This document shows positions 34,419-42,209 of a stretch of DNA of 56,574 nt, in pieces. The notes beneath the pieces were generated by a model. The model made no database searches, was not told the DNA's origin, and saw only the letters and a program-made list of their open reading frames with translations. The position numbers and the translations under genes were made by a program. The DNA comes from Desulfuromonadales bacterium (GTDB lineage Bacteria; Desulfobacterota; Desulfuromonadia; Desulfuromonadales; Syntrophotaleaceae), in contig JASKKK010000014.1 in assembly GCA_030154185.1 (NCBI GenBank), positions 1-56,574 of the forward strand, written 5' to 3'. Every line of letters begins with the position of its first letter. Within the stretch, counting starts at the first letter, position 1.

Positions 34419-35336
34419 ATGCAGATCATTCATGAAGAAATCAAGCGGCATGTGCCGTCTAACAATGAAACCCGTCGTCTGTTTCACGGTCGGGGCCGAT
34501 GCTTTGCCGGGTACGACGACCTGGTGATCGACTATTTTCCGCCCGTGGTCATGGTCATCCTCTACCGGCGACGACCGGAAGCCTGGCTGGGCGAACTCGC
34601 GCGTATGCTGACGGCGGCGCTGCCGGACAAACCCTGTACGATCATCCTTCAGGAGCGTTTTTTGCCCGGGGGGCCAAGCCGGATGTTGTCCGGTGAGTTG
34701 CCGGAACATCCGGAAGCCCGGGAGGCGGGATTGTCATACAGACTGCGTCTCGGCGAGGCGAGGAATGTCGGTTTTTTCCCGGACATGGCGGTGGGACGTA
34801 AGCTGGTTCGCGAACGGGCGGCCGGCAAGCGGATATTGAACCTGTTTGCTTACACCTGCAGCTTTTCCGTCGCTGCACTGGCCGGCGGGGCGAGGCACGT
34901 CGTTAATCTCGACATGAACCGCGGGGCGCTGGAGCTCGGCAAGCTCAATCACCGTCTCAACGCCATCGACCTGCGCGGGGCCAGTTTTATGCCGTTGGAG
35001 TTTTTCCGAAGTGTCGGCAGGTTGCGAAAGCTCGGTCCTTTCGACCTGGTGATCTGCGATCCTCCCGCATCCCAGGGTAAGAGTTTTACCGCTTTGCAGC
35101 ACTGGCCCAAACTGATACGTAAACTGCCGGACCTGGTCGTCCCCGGCGGGGAGATTCTGGCTTGCCTGAACGCCCCGGATCTGGGGCCGGATTTTCTCGT
35201 CCGGTCATTTGCAGAGATAATTCCCGAGACTGAAAATCTCGGCGTCCACCGACCTGGAGAAGACTTTCCCGAAGCCCTTCCCGACTGCGGGGTATCGCTG
35301 CATCATTATCGCTTGCCCCTCACGAGTGAAAGGTAA
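34419..35336 (+). CDS. RlmI/RlmK-like class I SAM-dependent methyltransferase
   Basis: Protein of 305 residues with a Rossmann methyltransferase core. RLGEARNVGFFPDMAVGRKLV is typical of the RlmI/RlmK (Methyltrans_SAM) group. Motif I is NLFAYTCSFSVAALAGGA, the acidic ribose contact is NLDMN, and motif IV is CDPPASQGKSF. Relatives modify 23S rRNA; the N-terminal PUA domain of RlmI is not evident. The ATG at 34419 lacks a good ribosome site, and a TTG at 34377 is an alternative start. Confidence 0.8.
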   Translation: MQIIHEEIKRHVPSNNETRRLFHGRGRCFAGYDDLVIDYFPPVVMVILYRRRPEAWLGELARMLTAALPDKPCTIILQERFLPGGPSRMLSGELPEHPEAREAGLSYRLRLGEARNVGFFPDMAVGRKLVRERAAGKRILNLFAYTCSFSVAALAGGARHVVNLDMNRGALELGKLNHRLNAIDLRGASFMPLEFFRSVGRLRKLGPFDLVICDPPASQGKSFTALQHWPKLIRKLPDLVVPGGEILACLNAPDLGPDFLVRSFAEIIPETENLGVHRPGEDFPEALPDCGVSLHHYRLPLTSER

Positions 35337-35353
35337 GTCGAGGATTTTTAAAA

Positions 35354-35515
35354 ATGGTTGAAGTCGAGAAATTGCATGGCTGGTTGCCCAGGATAATCCA
35401 TCAAACCTACGCCGACCGGGATAGCCCCAACCTTTACCGGAAAAATATCGATAATTATTGCTCGCTGAAGGGGGAGGTGGGGCGAGCCGGCGTGCTTAAT
35501 CAGTCCCGATCGTAA
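35354..35515 (+). pseudogene. N-terminal remnant of an OCH1-like glycosyltransferase
   Basis: A 53-codon ORF (start ATG 35354) contains WLPRIIHQTYADRDSPNLYRKNIDNY, which matches the start of the DXD-containing sugar transferases (IPKIIHQT ... PPEYQKNIDSW). The family is some 200-300 residues, so only the first 35 or so are left. From about 35484 another frame is open to a TAA at 35721-35723 and reads like protein (SPDRKAFGDKEAHSLF...), but I cannot place it. This looks like a deletion junction between decayed genes. Confidence 0.6.
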
Positions 35516-35734
35516 GGCCTTCGGGGATAAAGAAGCTCACTCATTATTTCAGAATTTTTACCGTTGGTTTGAAGAGAGCATGCAAGCGGCTCGAAAAAGT
35601 GTGGCAAAACTCCTTAAACGGTGCCAAACTTCGGTTTGCAAAAACTTCTTTTCTCTTTGGGCCTCCGATCCTTTCCTTGGCCGATTTCATGTTCGGCGAT
35701 TTGAGTTGAAATCATCTATGTAACGGGAATTGCA

Positions 35735-36523
35735 ATGAATATTGAAATCATTACCGCCTGGTACAATGAGGAATTTCTAGCGCCGTTTTTTTTGAAGCAT
35801 TATGCCTTTGCCGACAAAATACACATTTTGCTGGATGCCGACACGGATGATGACACCCTGCGTGAAATAGGGAAAGCCCCCAACGCACATGTGCAATATA
35901 TTCGTTATCCGGATGGCTTCGACGATTCGATAAAAATCGAAAAAATCAGGGAAGTCTATAAAAAGATCGAAAAAGGATGGGTGATCGCCGTCGACAGCGA
36001 TGAGTTTCTTTTTCCCCTCCCCCTGGGAACGACGGTCAGGGAAGCTCTGGCAAAAGAAATACATAGCGATATTGTCTATGCTCAAATGTGGCAGGTTTAC
36101 CGCCACCGGGACGACAAGAATCTCGATCCCGGTATGCCGGCAGTTTTGCAACGGCGCCACGGTGACCCCAACGTCAATGAAGGGCTCAATGCGCTTTACA
36201 CCAAACCGGCAATCATCAGGGCCGGCCGGAACATCGAGTGGCGTGTGGGTTGCCACACCGTTCGCTACCCCAAGCCAAAAAACAAGATTGCACGGCTGTT
36301 TTACTGGTTAAGACCCAAACCGGTGATCTCGGGCAACAAGTTGTACGGTGCCCATTGGGCCATGGCCGACCCGGAGTATTGCATCAATAGGCGCAAAGGG
36401 CGTAAGGGCAGGCTGAGTCAACACAGCCTGGACAAAGGGTACGGGCATCATTATATGGACGATACGGATATGAGCATCCGGCGGGAACTTGAGGCCCATC
36501 TTGACGATCCCAAGCTTTTTTGA
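35735..36523 (+). CDS. Glycosyltransferase family 2-like protein
   Basis: Cytosolic glycosyltransferase of 262 residues. The GT-A start (IEIITAWYNEEFLAPFFLKHY, then KIHILLDADTDDDT) and the metal-binding AVDSDEFLFPLP match the Glyco_tranf_2_4/GT92-like group. The C-terminal part contains NRRKGRKGRLSQHSLDKGYGHHYMD. The sugar and acceptor are unknown. Nearby decayed sulfotransferase-like and OCH1-like genes suggest the leftover of a surface-glycan locus. The ATG has ACGGGAA upstream. Confidence 0.8.
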   Translation: MNIEIITAWYNEEFLAPFFLKHYAFADKIHILLDADTDDDTLREIGKAPNAHVQYIRYPDGFDDSIKIEKIREVYKKIEKGWVIAVDSDEFLFPLPLGTTVREALAKEIHSDIVYAQMWQVYRHRDDKNLDPGMPAVLQRRHGDPNVNEGLNALYTKPAIIRAGRNIEWRVGCHTVRYPKPKNKIARLFYWLRPKPVISGNKLYGAHWAMADPEYCINRRKGRKGRLSQHSLDKGYGHHYMDDTDMSIRRELEAHLDDPKLF

Positions 36524-36670
36524 ACGACAATGGGTGATCGCATATCGATAGGGATAAAAGCGAACAGCGGAATCACATGAAAGGAGGATAGTCGTGGCCA
36601 GGGCAAGCGCACGGCACAACAGGGCGTAGACCTTGGCGCGGTTTTCTTCCGTCAATTTTCGGATCTTCAT
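36308..36670 (-). other. Small ORF with gene-like start, antisense to the glycosyltransferase
   Basis: The ORF starts MKIRKLTEENRAKVYALLCRA with AGGAG about six bases before the ATG at 36670. The first 45 codons lie in the intergenic gap and look protein-like; the rest runs antisense through the 3' end of the glycosyltransferase gene. It is probably the beginning of a truncated gene. No family is recognised. Confidence 0.25.
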
Positions 36671-36696
36671 GTAAGACTCCTGCTTAACATAATGTC

Positions 36697-36723
36697 CATC
36701 CGGAAACGGCCCTTTTCCGGATG
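36697..36723. terminator. Hairpin at the end of the FEN/RNase HI operon
   Basis: catccggaaa pairs with tttccggatg (10 bp, 7-base loop) just past the stop of the minus-strand fusion gene. No T-run follows on the minus strand, so termination is uncertain. Confidence 0.4.
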
Positions 36724-36727
36724 AAAA

Positions 36728-38242
36728 CTAACATAGCCTCAACTGCCCGTCCTCATCCGCTTTGAATTTCCCTTCTTCCGGTTCCGGAACCGGGATCGGT
36801 GCCCGTTTGGCTGGGGACGGTGGTTGCGGCATTTCCTCCTGTCCGCTCTCTTCTATAGTCTCCTCCCTTTTTTCGCAGGTGGCATCGGTCTCGTCGACGG
36901 CCGCGGCTTGAGTGCCGTTGTTCACGGCCCGTTTCGCCAACCGATCGCAGCGTTCGTTGAAGGGATGCCCTGCATGGCCCCGCACCCATTCCCAGGTGAT
37001 ACTGTGCCGGCGGGACTGGGCCAGCAGCTGCTGCCAGAGCTCCTGGTTGGCCAGGGCGTCCGGCGTTTCCAGTCGGCCGTCGCGGAGCCAGCCGTGGATC
37101 CACTCGCTCATACCCCGCACGAGATATTGCGAATCGCTGAACAGGCGCACCGTCTGCGGCTTGTGCAGGGCTTCCAGGCCGCGGATTGCCGCCAGCAGTT
37201 CCATGCGCTGCGAGGTGGCATCGGGTTCGAAACCGCTCAGTTCCTTTTCGTGTCCCCCGTAACGCAGGATCACGCCGTAGCCGCCGGGGCCCGCGCTGGT
37301 GCCCGAGCCGTCGCTGTAGATTTCGACCACGCCCGGTGCCGGCGGGGCGAAAGCGATTTCCAGGTCCTCGAATTCGAGCTCCCGCAGTAAAGGGAGCAGC
37401 GTCGCGAGGTTCGGCTTGCTGCGCTGCAGGTCGTTCAGGTTTACCTCCATGTCGACATCGTCTCGCAGTGTTGCCAGATTTTTCGAAAGTCGCGCCTGTT
37501 CGGCGAAGGCATGCAGGTTTTCCCGACGCTTTTTGCCGTTGACCAGACTCCGCCATTTGAGGACGCCTTCGAGGGAGCCGAAGCGCTGCACCAGTTCGGC
37601 GGCGGTTTTTTCACCGACGCCGGGTACGCCGGGAATGTTGTCCGAGGTGTCGCCGGCCAGTCCCAGCACGTCCGGAACCCGTTCCGGGGGGACGCCGAAG
37701 CGCTGCATGACCTCCTGTGGACCCGAGCGCGTGTTTTTCATGGTGTCGAGCAGGCAGATGCCCGGACCGACGATCTGCATCAGATCCTTGTCTCCGGTGA
37801 CCACCGTGACCTCGATGCCTTCACCGGCGTAGCGGCGGGCCAGGGTGGCGATGACGTCATCCGCCTCGTATCGGGGTGCCTCCAGGGCCGGTATGTTGAG
37901 GGCCTGCAGGATCTGCCGGATATAGGGAAGCTGGGATGCCAGATCCTCCGGCATGGCGTCGCGGTTGGCTTTGTAGGCGGGGTAGACATCCCTGCGGAAG
38001 GTTTCTTCCCGCGGTCGGTCGAAGACCACGGCCAGATAGTCGGGGCCGTGTTCCTGCAGCAACCACAAAAGCATTCTGGTAAAGCCGTACGCGGCATTGG
38101 TCGGCAGGCCCTCGCTGGTGGCGAGGTCGCGGATGCCGTAATAGGCGCGGTAGATGTAACTGGATCCGTCGAGTAAATAGAGTTGAGGCGGCAATTTCGG
38201 CTTTTCTCCCAAGGTGTGCTTTGTTTCTGATACCATGTTCAT
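36728..38242 (-). CDS. Fusion of PolA-type 5'-3' exonuclease and RNase HI
   Basis: Protein of 504 residues. Residues about 20-290 form a FEN-like 5'-nuclease with carboxylate motifs LLDGSSYIYRAYYG, FDRPREETFR, YEADDVIATLARRY and TGDKDLMQ, and the DNA-binding helix-hairpin GLAGDTSDNIPGVPGVGEKTA. Residues about 305-445 form RNase HI with all four catalytic acids: YSDGSG, MELLAAI, FSDSQYLV and ERCDRLAK; RGHAGHPFNE is also kept. A charged Pro/Glu-rich tail ends the protein. There is no polymerase or 3'-5' exonuclease domain. Both activities remove RNA primers, so an Okazaki-fragment role is inferred. The start is uncertain: Met at 38242 or 38299, neither with a clear ribosome site. Confidence 0.93.
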   Translation of the reverse strand: MNMVSETKHTLGEKPKLPPQLYLLDGSSYIYRAYYGIRDLATSEGLPTNAAYGFTRMLLWLLQEHGPDYLAVVFDRPREETFRRDVYPAYKANRDAMPEDLASQLPYIRQILQALNIPALEAPRYEADDVIATLARRYAGEGIEVTVVTGDKDLMQIVGPGICLLDTMKNTRSGPQEVMQRFGVPPERVPDVLGLAGDTSDNIPGVPGVGEKTAAELVQRFGSLEGVLKWRSLVNGKKRRENLHAFAEQARLSKNLATLRDDVDMEVNLNDLQRSKPNLATLLPLLRELEFEDLEIAFAPPAPGVVEIYSDGSGTSAGPGGYGVILRYGGHEKELSGFEPDATSQRMELLAAIRGLEALHKPQTVRLFSDSQYLVRGMSEWIHGWLRDGRLETPDALANQELWQQLLAQSRRHSITWEWVRGHAGHPFNERCDRLAKRAVNNGTQAAAVDETDATCEKREETIEESGQEEMPQPPSPAKRAPIPVPEPEEGKFKADEDGQLRLC

Positions 38243-38310
38243 TTCACATCGGAGCTCGTATTCCGGCCATCGCGCAACACCTTTTTCCGAAATGAGCATG
38301 GGCCGACTAA

Positions 38311-38350
38311 GTTTCGGGCCTGGTGGTTATTTTTCGGGCCTGGTGGTTAT
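38311..38350. repeat. 20-bp tandem duplication
   Basis: ttcgggcctggtggttat occurs twice head to tail (units 38311-38330 and 38331-38350, first base differs). The second copy contains the stop codon of the upstream minus-strand gene. Confidence 0.85.
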
Positions 38351-38694
38351 TTGTTGCAGAGGCCGGTAATCAAATCGATTTCGCTCTGGCGGCCAAGAGT
38401 CTGCAGTGCTTCCATGGCACTGTCGGCGTATTCTGTGGCATCGCCGGTGAGGTAGGCAAAGACGAAGGAGGCGAGTTCGGCTTGTGCCGAGGCGCGCCTT
38501 TCTTCGGGGGTGCGTTTACCGCCCGCTTTGAGCCAGAGGGTTTCTGCGCGTTCCTGGTGGAGGTCGATGGCCTTGCCGATCAGGGTAAGTCGCTCGTCCA
38601 GGGGCAGGGGGTCGGAAGATTTGAAGGCGGCCAGAAGATCTTCGGACAAGCCTTCCTGGATGAGTTCCGCAAGGCGGATAAGGATGTTTTTCAC
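38347..38694 (-). CDS. Conserved-looking hypothetical protein
   Basis: Mostly helical protein of 115 residues (KNILIRLAELIQEGLSEDLLAAF; RASAQAELASFVFAYLTGDATEYADSAMEALQTLG). It starts at a GTG with GAGG five bases upstream. It lies in a minus-strand run between the YheU gene and the FEN/RNase HI fusion. No family is recognised; there are no membrane segments or signal peptide. Confidence 0.7.
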   Translation of the reverse strand: MKNILIRLAELIQEGLSEDLLAAFKSSDPLPLDERLTLIGKAIDLHQERAETLWLKAGGKRTPEERRASAQAELASFVFAYLTGDATEYADSAMEALQTLGRQSEIDLITGLCNK

Positions 38695-38725
38695 GGGAAC
38701 CTCGGATATGTGTTTTAACGGAGTT

Positions 38726-38962
38726 TTAGCGGGGGACCAGATTTGCCGTTTGCGAAGTCAGGTCAAAAACAACTTTGACTTTTTTGTCTTTCAGTTGTCG
38801 TATAACCTGTTCAACCTTGTCTTCCAGCGTGCAACCGACCTCTGCCCAGTCCGTTCCGTCCCGGGTCACGAATTCCTCGATCATGCGCCGCAGCGTATCG
38901 GGTTTGATCTGATGATACGGGATTTCTATCCCTTCTTCTCGATGGTTGTTGTGGGCTGGCAT
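38726..38962 (-). CDS. YheU family protein
   Basis: Protein of 78 residues of the UPF0270/YheU family. After a short extension, IEIPYHQIKPDTLRRMIEEFVTRDGTDW followed by TLEDKVEQVIRQLKDKKVKVVFD aligns well with YheU. The function is unknown. It is 33 bases from the preceding ferredoxin-like gene and 31 bases from the next, so it is probably cotranscribed. Confidence 0.85.
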   Translation of the reverse strand: MPAHNNHREEGIEIPYHQIKPDTLRRMIEEFVTRDGTDWAEVGCTLEDKVEQVIRQLKDKKVKVVFDLTSQTANLVPR

Positions 38963-38995
38963 CCTTTATTCCTTCAACTTTATTTTTGTCCAATT

Positions 38996-39844
38996 TCAGT
39001 CCTGTTTGCCGGCTTTTCCCTTAGGTATCCGCGATTCGCAGGGTACCCTTGTCTGGCAAAGACCGCATCCCGTCTCCATGACGCCGTAAAGCTTTCCGGC
39101 GGTATCCCTCAGTTCGCCGTAGGCGTATTCCATGCACTTGTCCTTATCGTGACCGTCCCTTGATATGGCATCGACCGGACAGCGTCGGATGCAGAGACCG
39201 CAGGTACCGTTTCGATAATACAGGCAGTTGCTCCAGGGACTGGCGCAGGTCCTGACGCTGGGTGGTATGGCGGCATCGGTAATGATGCTGCCGCAGCGGT
39301 GCGCCATGCCCTTTTCGGTTATGAAACCGTCGTTCAGGCTGAAGGTGCCGAGGCCGGCGACATAGGCGGCATGGCGTTCCGACCAGGTCGAGGCCATGCC
39401 GACCTTTGGGTCTTTGACCGGCCGCCACATTCCGGAAAGCAGCGGAGCGACGGCCCGGGCACCGGCAAATTTCAGCATGTCGACCAGGAAGATGCGAAGC
39501 TGGGTGTTGAAACGCTCTCCGTAGGCGCGGGTCAGAGCCCATTCGCGGGAAGGGATGCGTTGAGCCGTGTGATTGCTTTTGCGGGTTGCTTCGCTGATGG
39601 GCAGTATCCAGCAGATTACTGTTTTGGCTTGCTCCGGTTCGCAGCCGCAGGCGTTCTGCATGATTTCGGCCGGCGTCATGTGAAAATCGCCGATGATGTT
39701 CTTGAATTCGGAGAACAATGGGTCATGTGCTGCGGCGAAACCGACCAGCGGTGCATCGAAGTAGGGTTGGTCGCTGTCCGGAAAGCGGTTGTCGTGGCTC
39801 TCCAGCACGAAGCGACGGATTTCTTCCCGTATGACCTGTTCCAT
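38996..39844 (-). CDS. QueG-like 4Fe-4S protein
   Basis: Cytosolic protein of 282 residues. The C-terminal part has CGLCIRRCP (C-x2-C-x3-CP) and a second cysteine set CGLCQTRVPCE, suggesting one or two Fe-S clusters. YVAGLGTFSLNDGFITEKGMAHRCGSIIT resembles the QueG (epoxyqueuosine reductase) cobalamin-domain region. It is shorter than true QueG (about 350-380), so a related reductase of unknown substrate is the safer call. The ATG at 39844 has GGAG eight bases upstream. It is the first gene of the minus-strand run that ends in the FEN/RNase HI fusion. Confidence 0.78.
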   Translation of the reverse strand: MEQVIREEIRRFVLESHDNRFPDSDQPYFDAPLVGFAAAHDPLFSEFKNIIGDFHMTPAEIMQNACGCEPEQAKTVICWILPISEATRKSNHTAQRIPSREWALTRAYGERFNTQLRIFLVDMLKFAGARAVAPLLSGMWRPVKDPKVGMASTWSERHAAYVAGLGTFSLNDGFITEKGMAHRCGSIITDAAIPPSVRTCASPWSNCLYYRNGTCGLCIRRCPVDAISRDGHDKDKCMEYAYGELRDTAGKLYGVMETGCGLCQTRVPCESRIPKGKAGKQD

Positions 39845-40022
39845 GTTTTTTGCTCCAGAGTAATGCAATCGACAACAGGACTACGGTCCCATTCTAACTC
39901 CGGCAGCGGACAGGACCAAGGGTATATCCCGAAAAAATAAATTTCCCTCCGTTTCCTGGTGCCTTATCTGTCTGAAACGGTCTGCTGTTGGACATATCCT
40001 GAAATTCCCATGAGTCAAGCTT

Positions 40023-40049
40023 GAAAAAAACCGCCTCTCGGTCTCGAGG
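40023..40049 (-). terminator. Terminator of the patatin gene
   Basis: On the minus strand, CCTCG pairs with CGAG(A)GG across an AGAC loop with one bulge, then CGG and eight T. It lies 45-70 bases past the patatin stop. Confidence 0.5.
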
Positions 40050-40093
40050 TTATGAAATGGGGAGCGTTGAAAACGAAAGCCGACTCTTTCCGA

Positions 40094-41044
40094 TCAGCGG
40101 TCGGCAGGTTGTGACCGGTCATTTTCCTCGCTTTTTTCATCGAGGAATTCACGAAGTTGTCGCCTTAGGTTCTCTGCAGAAGGTCTGGACTGATGCAGGA
40201 TCATTTCGATGCGATTGAATTCAAGCAAGCGAATATTGCTGGTTTCGGGTTTGATGTAAATATCCGGCCTATGCCTTTGCAGCTTTTCCGTGATAATGGA
40301 TTGCTGCATTATTTCAAGAGTGCTGAAAAAGACATCGGTAAAACCGAGCCGATCGTTTTCTTCGGGCGCTCGGGAACCGGTAACGTCTATGGCGACGATC
40401 AGATCGTGGCGACCGGTCAATAAATCATAGGGCAACGGATTGGACGCACCGCCGTCGATCAGCAGCATCGTACCGCGCCGGACCGGTGAAAAGAGTCCGG
40501 GAACAGCCATGCTTGCCTCGATGGCGGCAAAAAGATCCCCCTCGCGCAGTATGACCGTTTGCCCGGTCCAGTAATCCGTGGCGACCACTTCAAGCGGAAT
40601 GACGAGATCTTCAAACATTCGAGCTTCGATTTTTCCGGCCAGAAAGGACAGGAATCCGCTGGAATCGATCAGCCCTCCCTCGCCGATGTCCACTTGCAGA
40701 ATTTCGGTAACGGCAGGCTCGGTATCCAGTTGGATCAATCGGGAAAGGGCGTCCAGCCTGGACCCGCCGAACTCATCGAATATGTCGCGAATCTCTGCGG
40801 CGCGCAGCCCGGCAGCGTAGAGCGCCCCTATCACGGCCCCAATACTTGTTCCGGTAATCCGGTCCGGTTTGATTCCGAGATCGTCGAAGACCTGCAACAT
40901 CGCGATATGTGCCAGTCCCACGGCCCCTCCAGACCCGAGTGCCAGACCGACGGAGGGTCTTGGTGGCGCATCGCTTATGGCAAAAACGGGAGACGCCACC
41001 AGCAAACTGGCGCTCATCATCAGCCCGCAAAGCAATATTTTCAT
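40094..41044 (-). CDS. Exported patatin-like phospholipase
   Basis: Lipid acyl hydrolase of 316 residues. A signal peptide (MKILLCGLMMSASLLVASPVFA) precedes the patatin domain. The oxyanion loop is GLALGSGGAVGLAHIAML, the nucleophile Ser is in GTSIG, and the catalytic Asp is in DGGASNPLP. It resembles the NTE/RssA group but is periplasmic or outer-membrane-facing. The ATG at 41044 has GGGGG upstream; the longer frame adds 43 residues without a signal. A target lipid cannot be inferred. Confidence 0.88.
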   Translation of the reverse strand: MKILLCGLMMSASLLVASPVFAISDAPPRPSVGLALGSGGAVGLAHIAMLQVFDDLGIKPDRITGTSIGAVIGALYAAGLRAAEIRDIFDEFGGSRLDALSRLIQLDTEPAVTEILQVDIGEGGLIDSSGFLSFLAGKIEARMFEDLVIPLEVVATDYWTGQTVILREGDLFAAIEASMAVPGLFSPVRRGTMLLIDGGASNPLPYDLLTGRHDLIVAIDVTGSRAPEENDRLGFTDVFFSTLEIMQQSIITEKLQRHRPDIYIKPETSNIRLLEFNRIEMILHQSRPSAENLRRQLREFLDEKSEENDRSQPADR

Positions 41045-41277
41045 AAAAGTCCCCCTGGTCGATACGACGAAAGCGCACATTTTTAAAAAATCATCGTTTG
41101 TCTGCCGTTTTCTACAGTTTATCAAACAAGAGCGTTGTCGGCTTGCGGTGCCGAGGCTCCCCTCAGGCGGCATGCCAAAAAGATTTTAAATATTTGGTGG
41201 TTGATTTTATCCCTGCGGATCTGAATAATCCGAAAAACCAATGGCGAGGATAATTCGACAGCAGGCAGGAGCATGTT

Positions 41278-41460
41278 ATGGAAAAGATATTTGAGTTTGT
41301 AGACTACGGTGCGATCGTGTCTTTTTACGACCACGAAACCCATGTCGTCGAAGTGTCGATGTATCTTGACGAGAGGCGCACCCTTGAACCCGAGTCCGTC
41401 ATTCTGACCCACGATGAAGCCGAGAAGAGGATCGCCCATTTGCGCGACCGCCAGAGCTGA
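41278..41460 (+). CDS. Small hypothetical protein
   Basis: Acidic protein of 60 residues (MEKIFEFVDYGAIVSFYDHE ... EKRIAHLRDRQS) with AGGAG before the ATG. No family is recognised. It ends immediately before an alcohol-dehydrogenase fragment. Confidence 0.55.
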   Translation: MEKIFEFVDYGAIVSFYDHETHVVEVSMYLDERRTLEPESVILTHDEAEKRIAHLRDRQS

Positions 41461-41461
41461 G

Positions 41462-41641
41462 ATCGCGGGGAATGCGGTGCCTCAGCGCTTTATTCCCGAA
41501 CTGATCGCATGGCATCGGAAAGGGCTGTTTCCCTGTGACTGCATGGTGCGGCTTTACGATTTTGACGATATCAACCGCGAGGTGGCCGACGCCCGGAGGG
41601 GCGAGAACATCAAGCCTGTGCTTCGCATCGCCGATTCATAG
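41462..41641 (+). pseudogene. C-terminal fragment of a zinc-type alcohol dehydrogenase
   Basis: About 59 codons read GNAVPQRFIPELIAWHRKG, then FPCDCMVRLYDFDDINREV and GENIKPVLR. This matches the last 55 or so residues of XylB-like aryl/benzyl alcohol dehydrogenases (GDSVPQ.FIP.LI.LYR.GRFPFDRL..FY.F..IN.A ... KP..R). The zinc and NAD-binding parts of the roughly 370-residue enzyme are missing and the piece has no start signal of its own. It is a gene remnant. Confidence 0.7.
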
Positions 41642-41880
41642 GTCGAAAGACACTTTTCAAAGGTTCCCGTTGATTTGAGATTTCGCCGATAATTTCTGCC
41701 TTGCGGAAGTGGTTGACCCGGTTTGATATGAAAAAGATGTAAAATTATTTGTATAAAGCATTGACTAATGACAGTTCTCCATTAAAAATAAACAGGAGCT
41801 GTTGTGTTGGCTGTGCGGTTCACCTCATAGCTTGCCCAATTCAAATGATTGCGATGAGAAAGTAAAAGGAGACACAGGAA

Positions 41881-42081
41881 ATGGCAGAAGGTACGGTTAA
41901 ATGGTTTAATGATGCCAAGGGTTTCGGATTTATCGAGCAGGATAATGGGCCGGATGTATTCGTCCATTTTTCCGCCATTCAGGGGGAAGGTTTCAAATCC
42001 CTGACCGAAGGGGAGCGTGTAAGCTTTGAGGTTGTCGAGGGGCCCAAGGGCCCGCAGGCCGCAAACGTCCAGAAAGTTTAA
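41881..42081 (+). CDS. Cold-shock family protein
   Basis: Single OB-fold nucleic-acid-binding protein of 66 residues. RNP1 is KGFGFIE and RNP2 is VFVHFSAI; it starts [17 protein letters not shown]. It acts as an RNA/DNA chaperone in the cytosol. AGGAGA lies upstream of the ATG. The 240-base spacer before it is AT-rich and may include a long 5' leader, as in other csp genes. It ends in a perfect terminator. Confidence 0.97.
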   Translation: MAEGTVKWFNDAKGFGFIEQDNGPDVFVHFSAIQGEGFKSLTEGERVSFEVVEGPKGPQAANVQKV

Positions 42082-42116
42082 GGGGTACTGGTCGCCTCTT
42101 CATTTCTTTAAATGGC

Positions 42117-42152
42117 AAAAATGCCCACCCGGATTCCGGGTGGGCATTTTTG
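42117..42152. terminator. Terminator after the cold-shock gene
   Basis: A perfect stem of about 15 bp (aaaaatgcccacccgg / ccgggtgggcattttt) with an ATT loop and U-rich tail. It also faces the end of the leftward bat operon. Confidence 0.9.
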
Positions 42153-42209
42153 TTTCGATGGTTTGCGGTGAACCTTGCCAAGGGTCGAGGTGCCCTTTTC
42201 CCGAACCGC

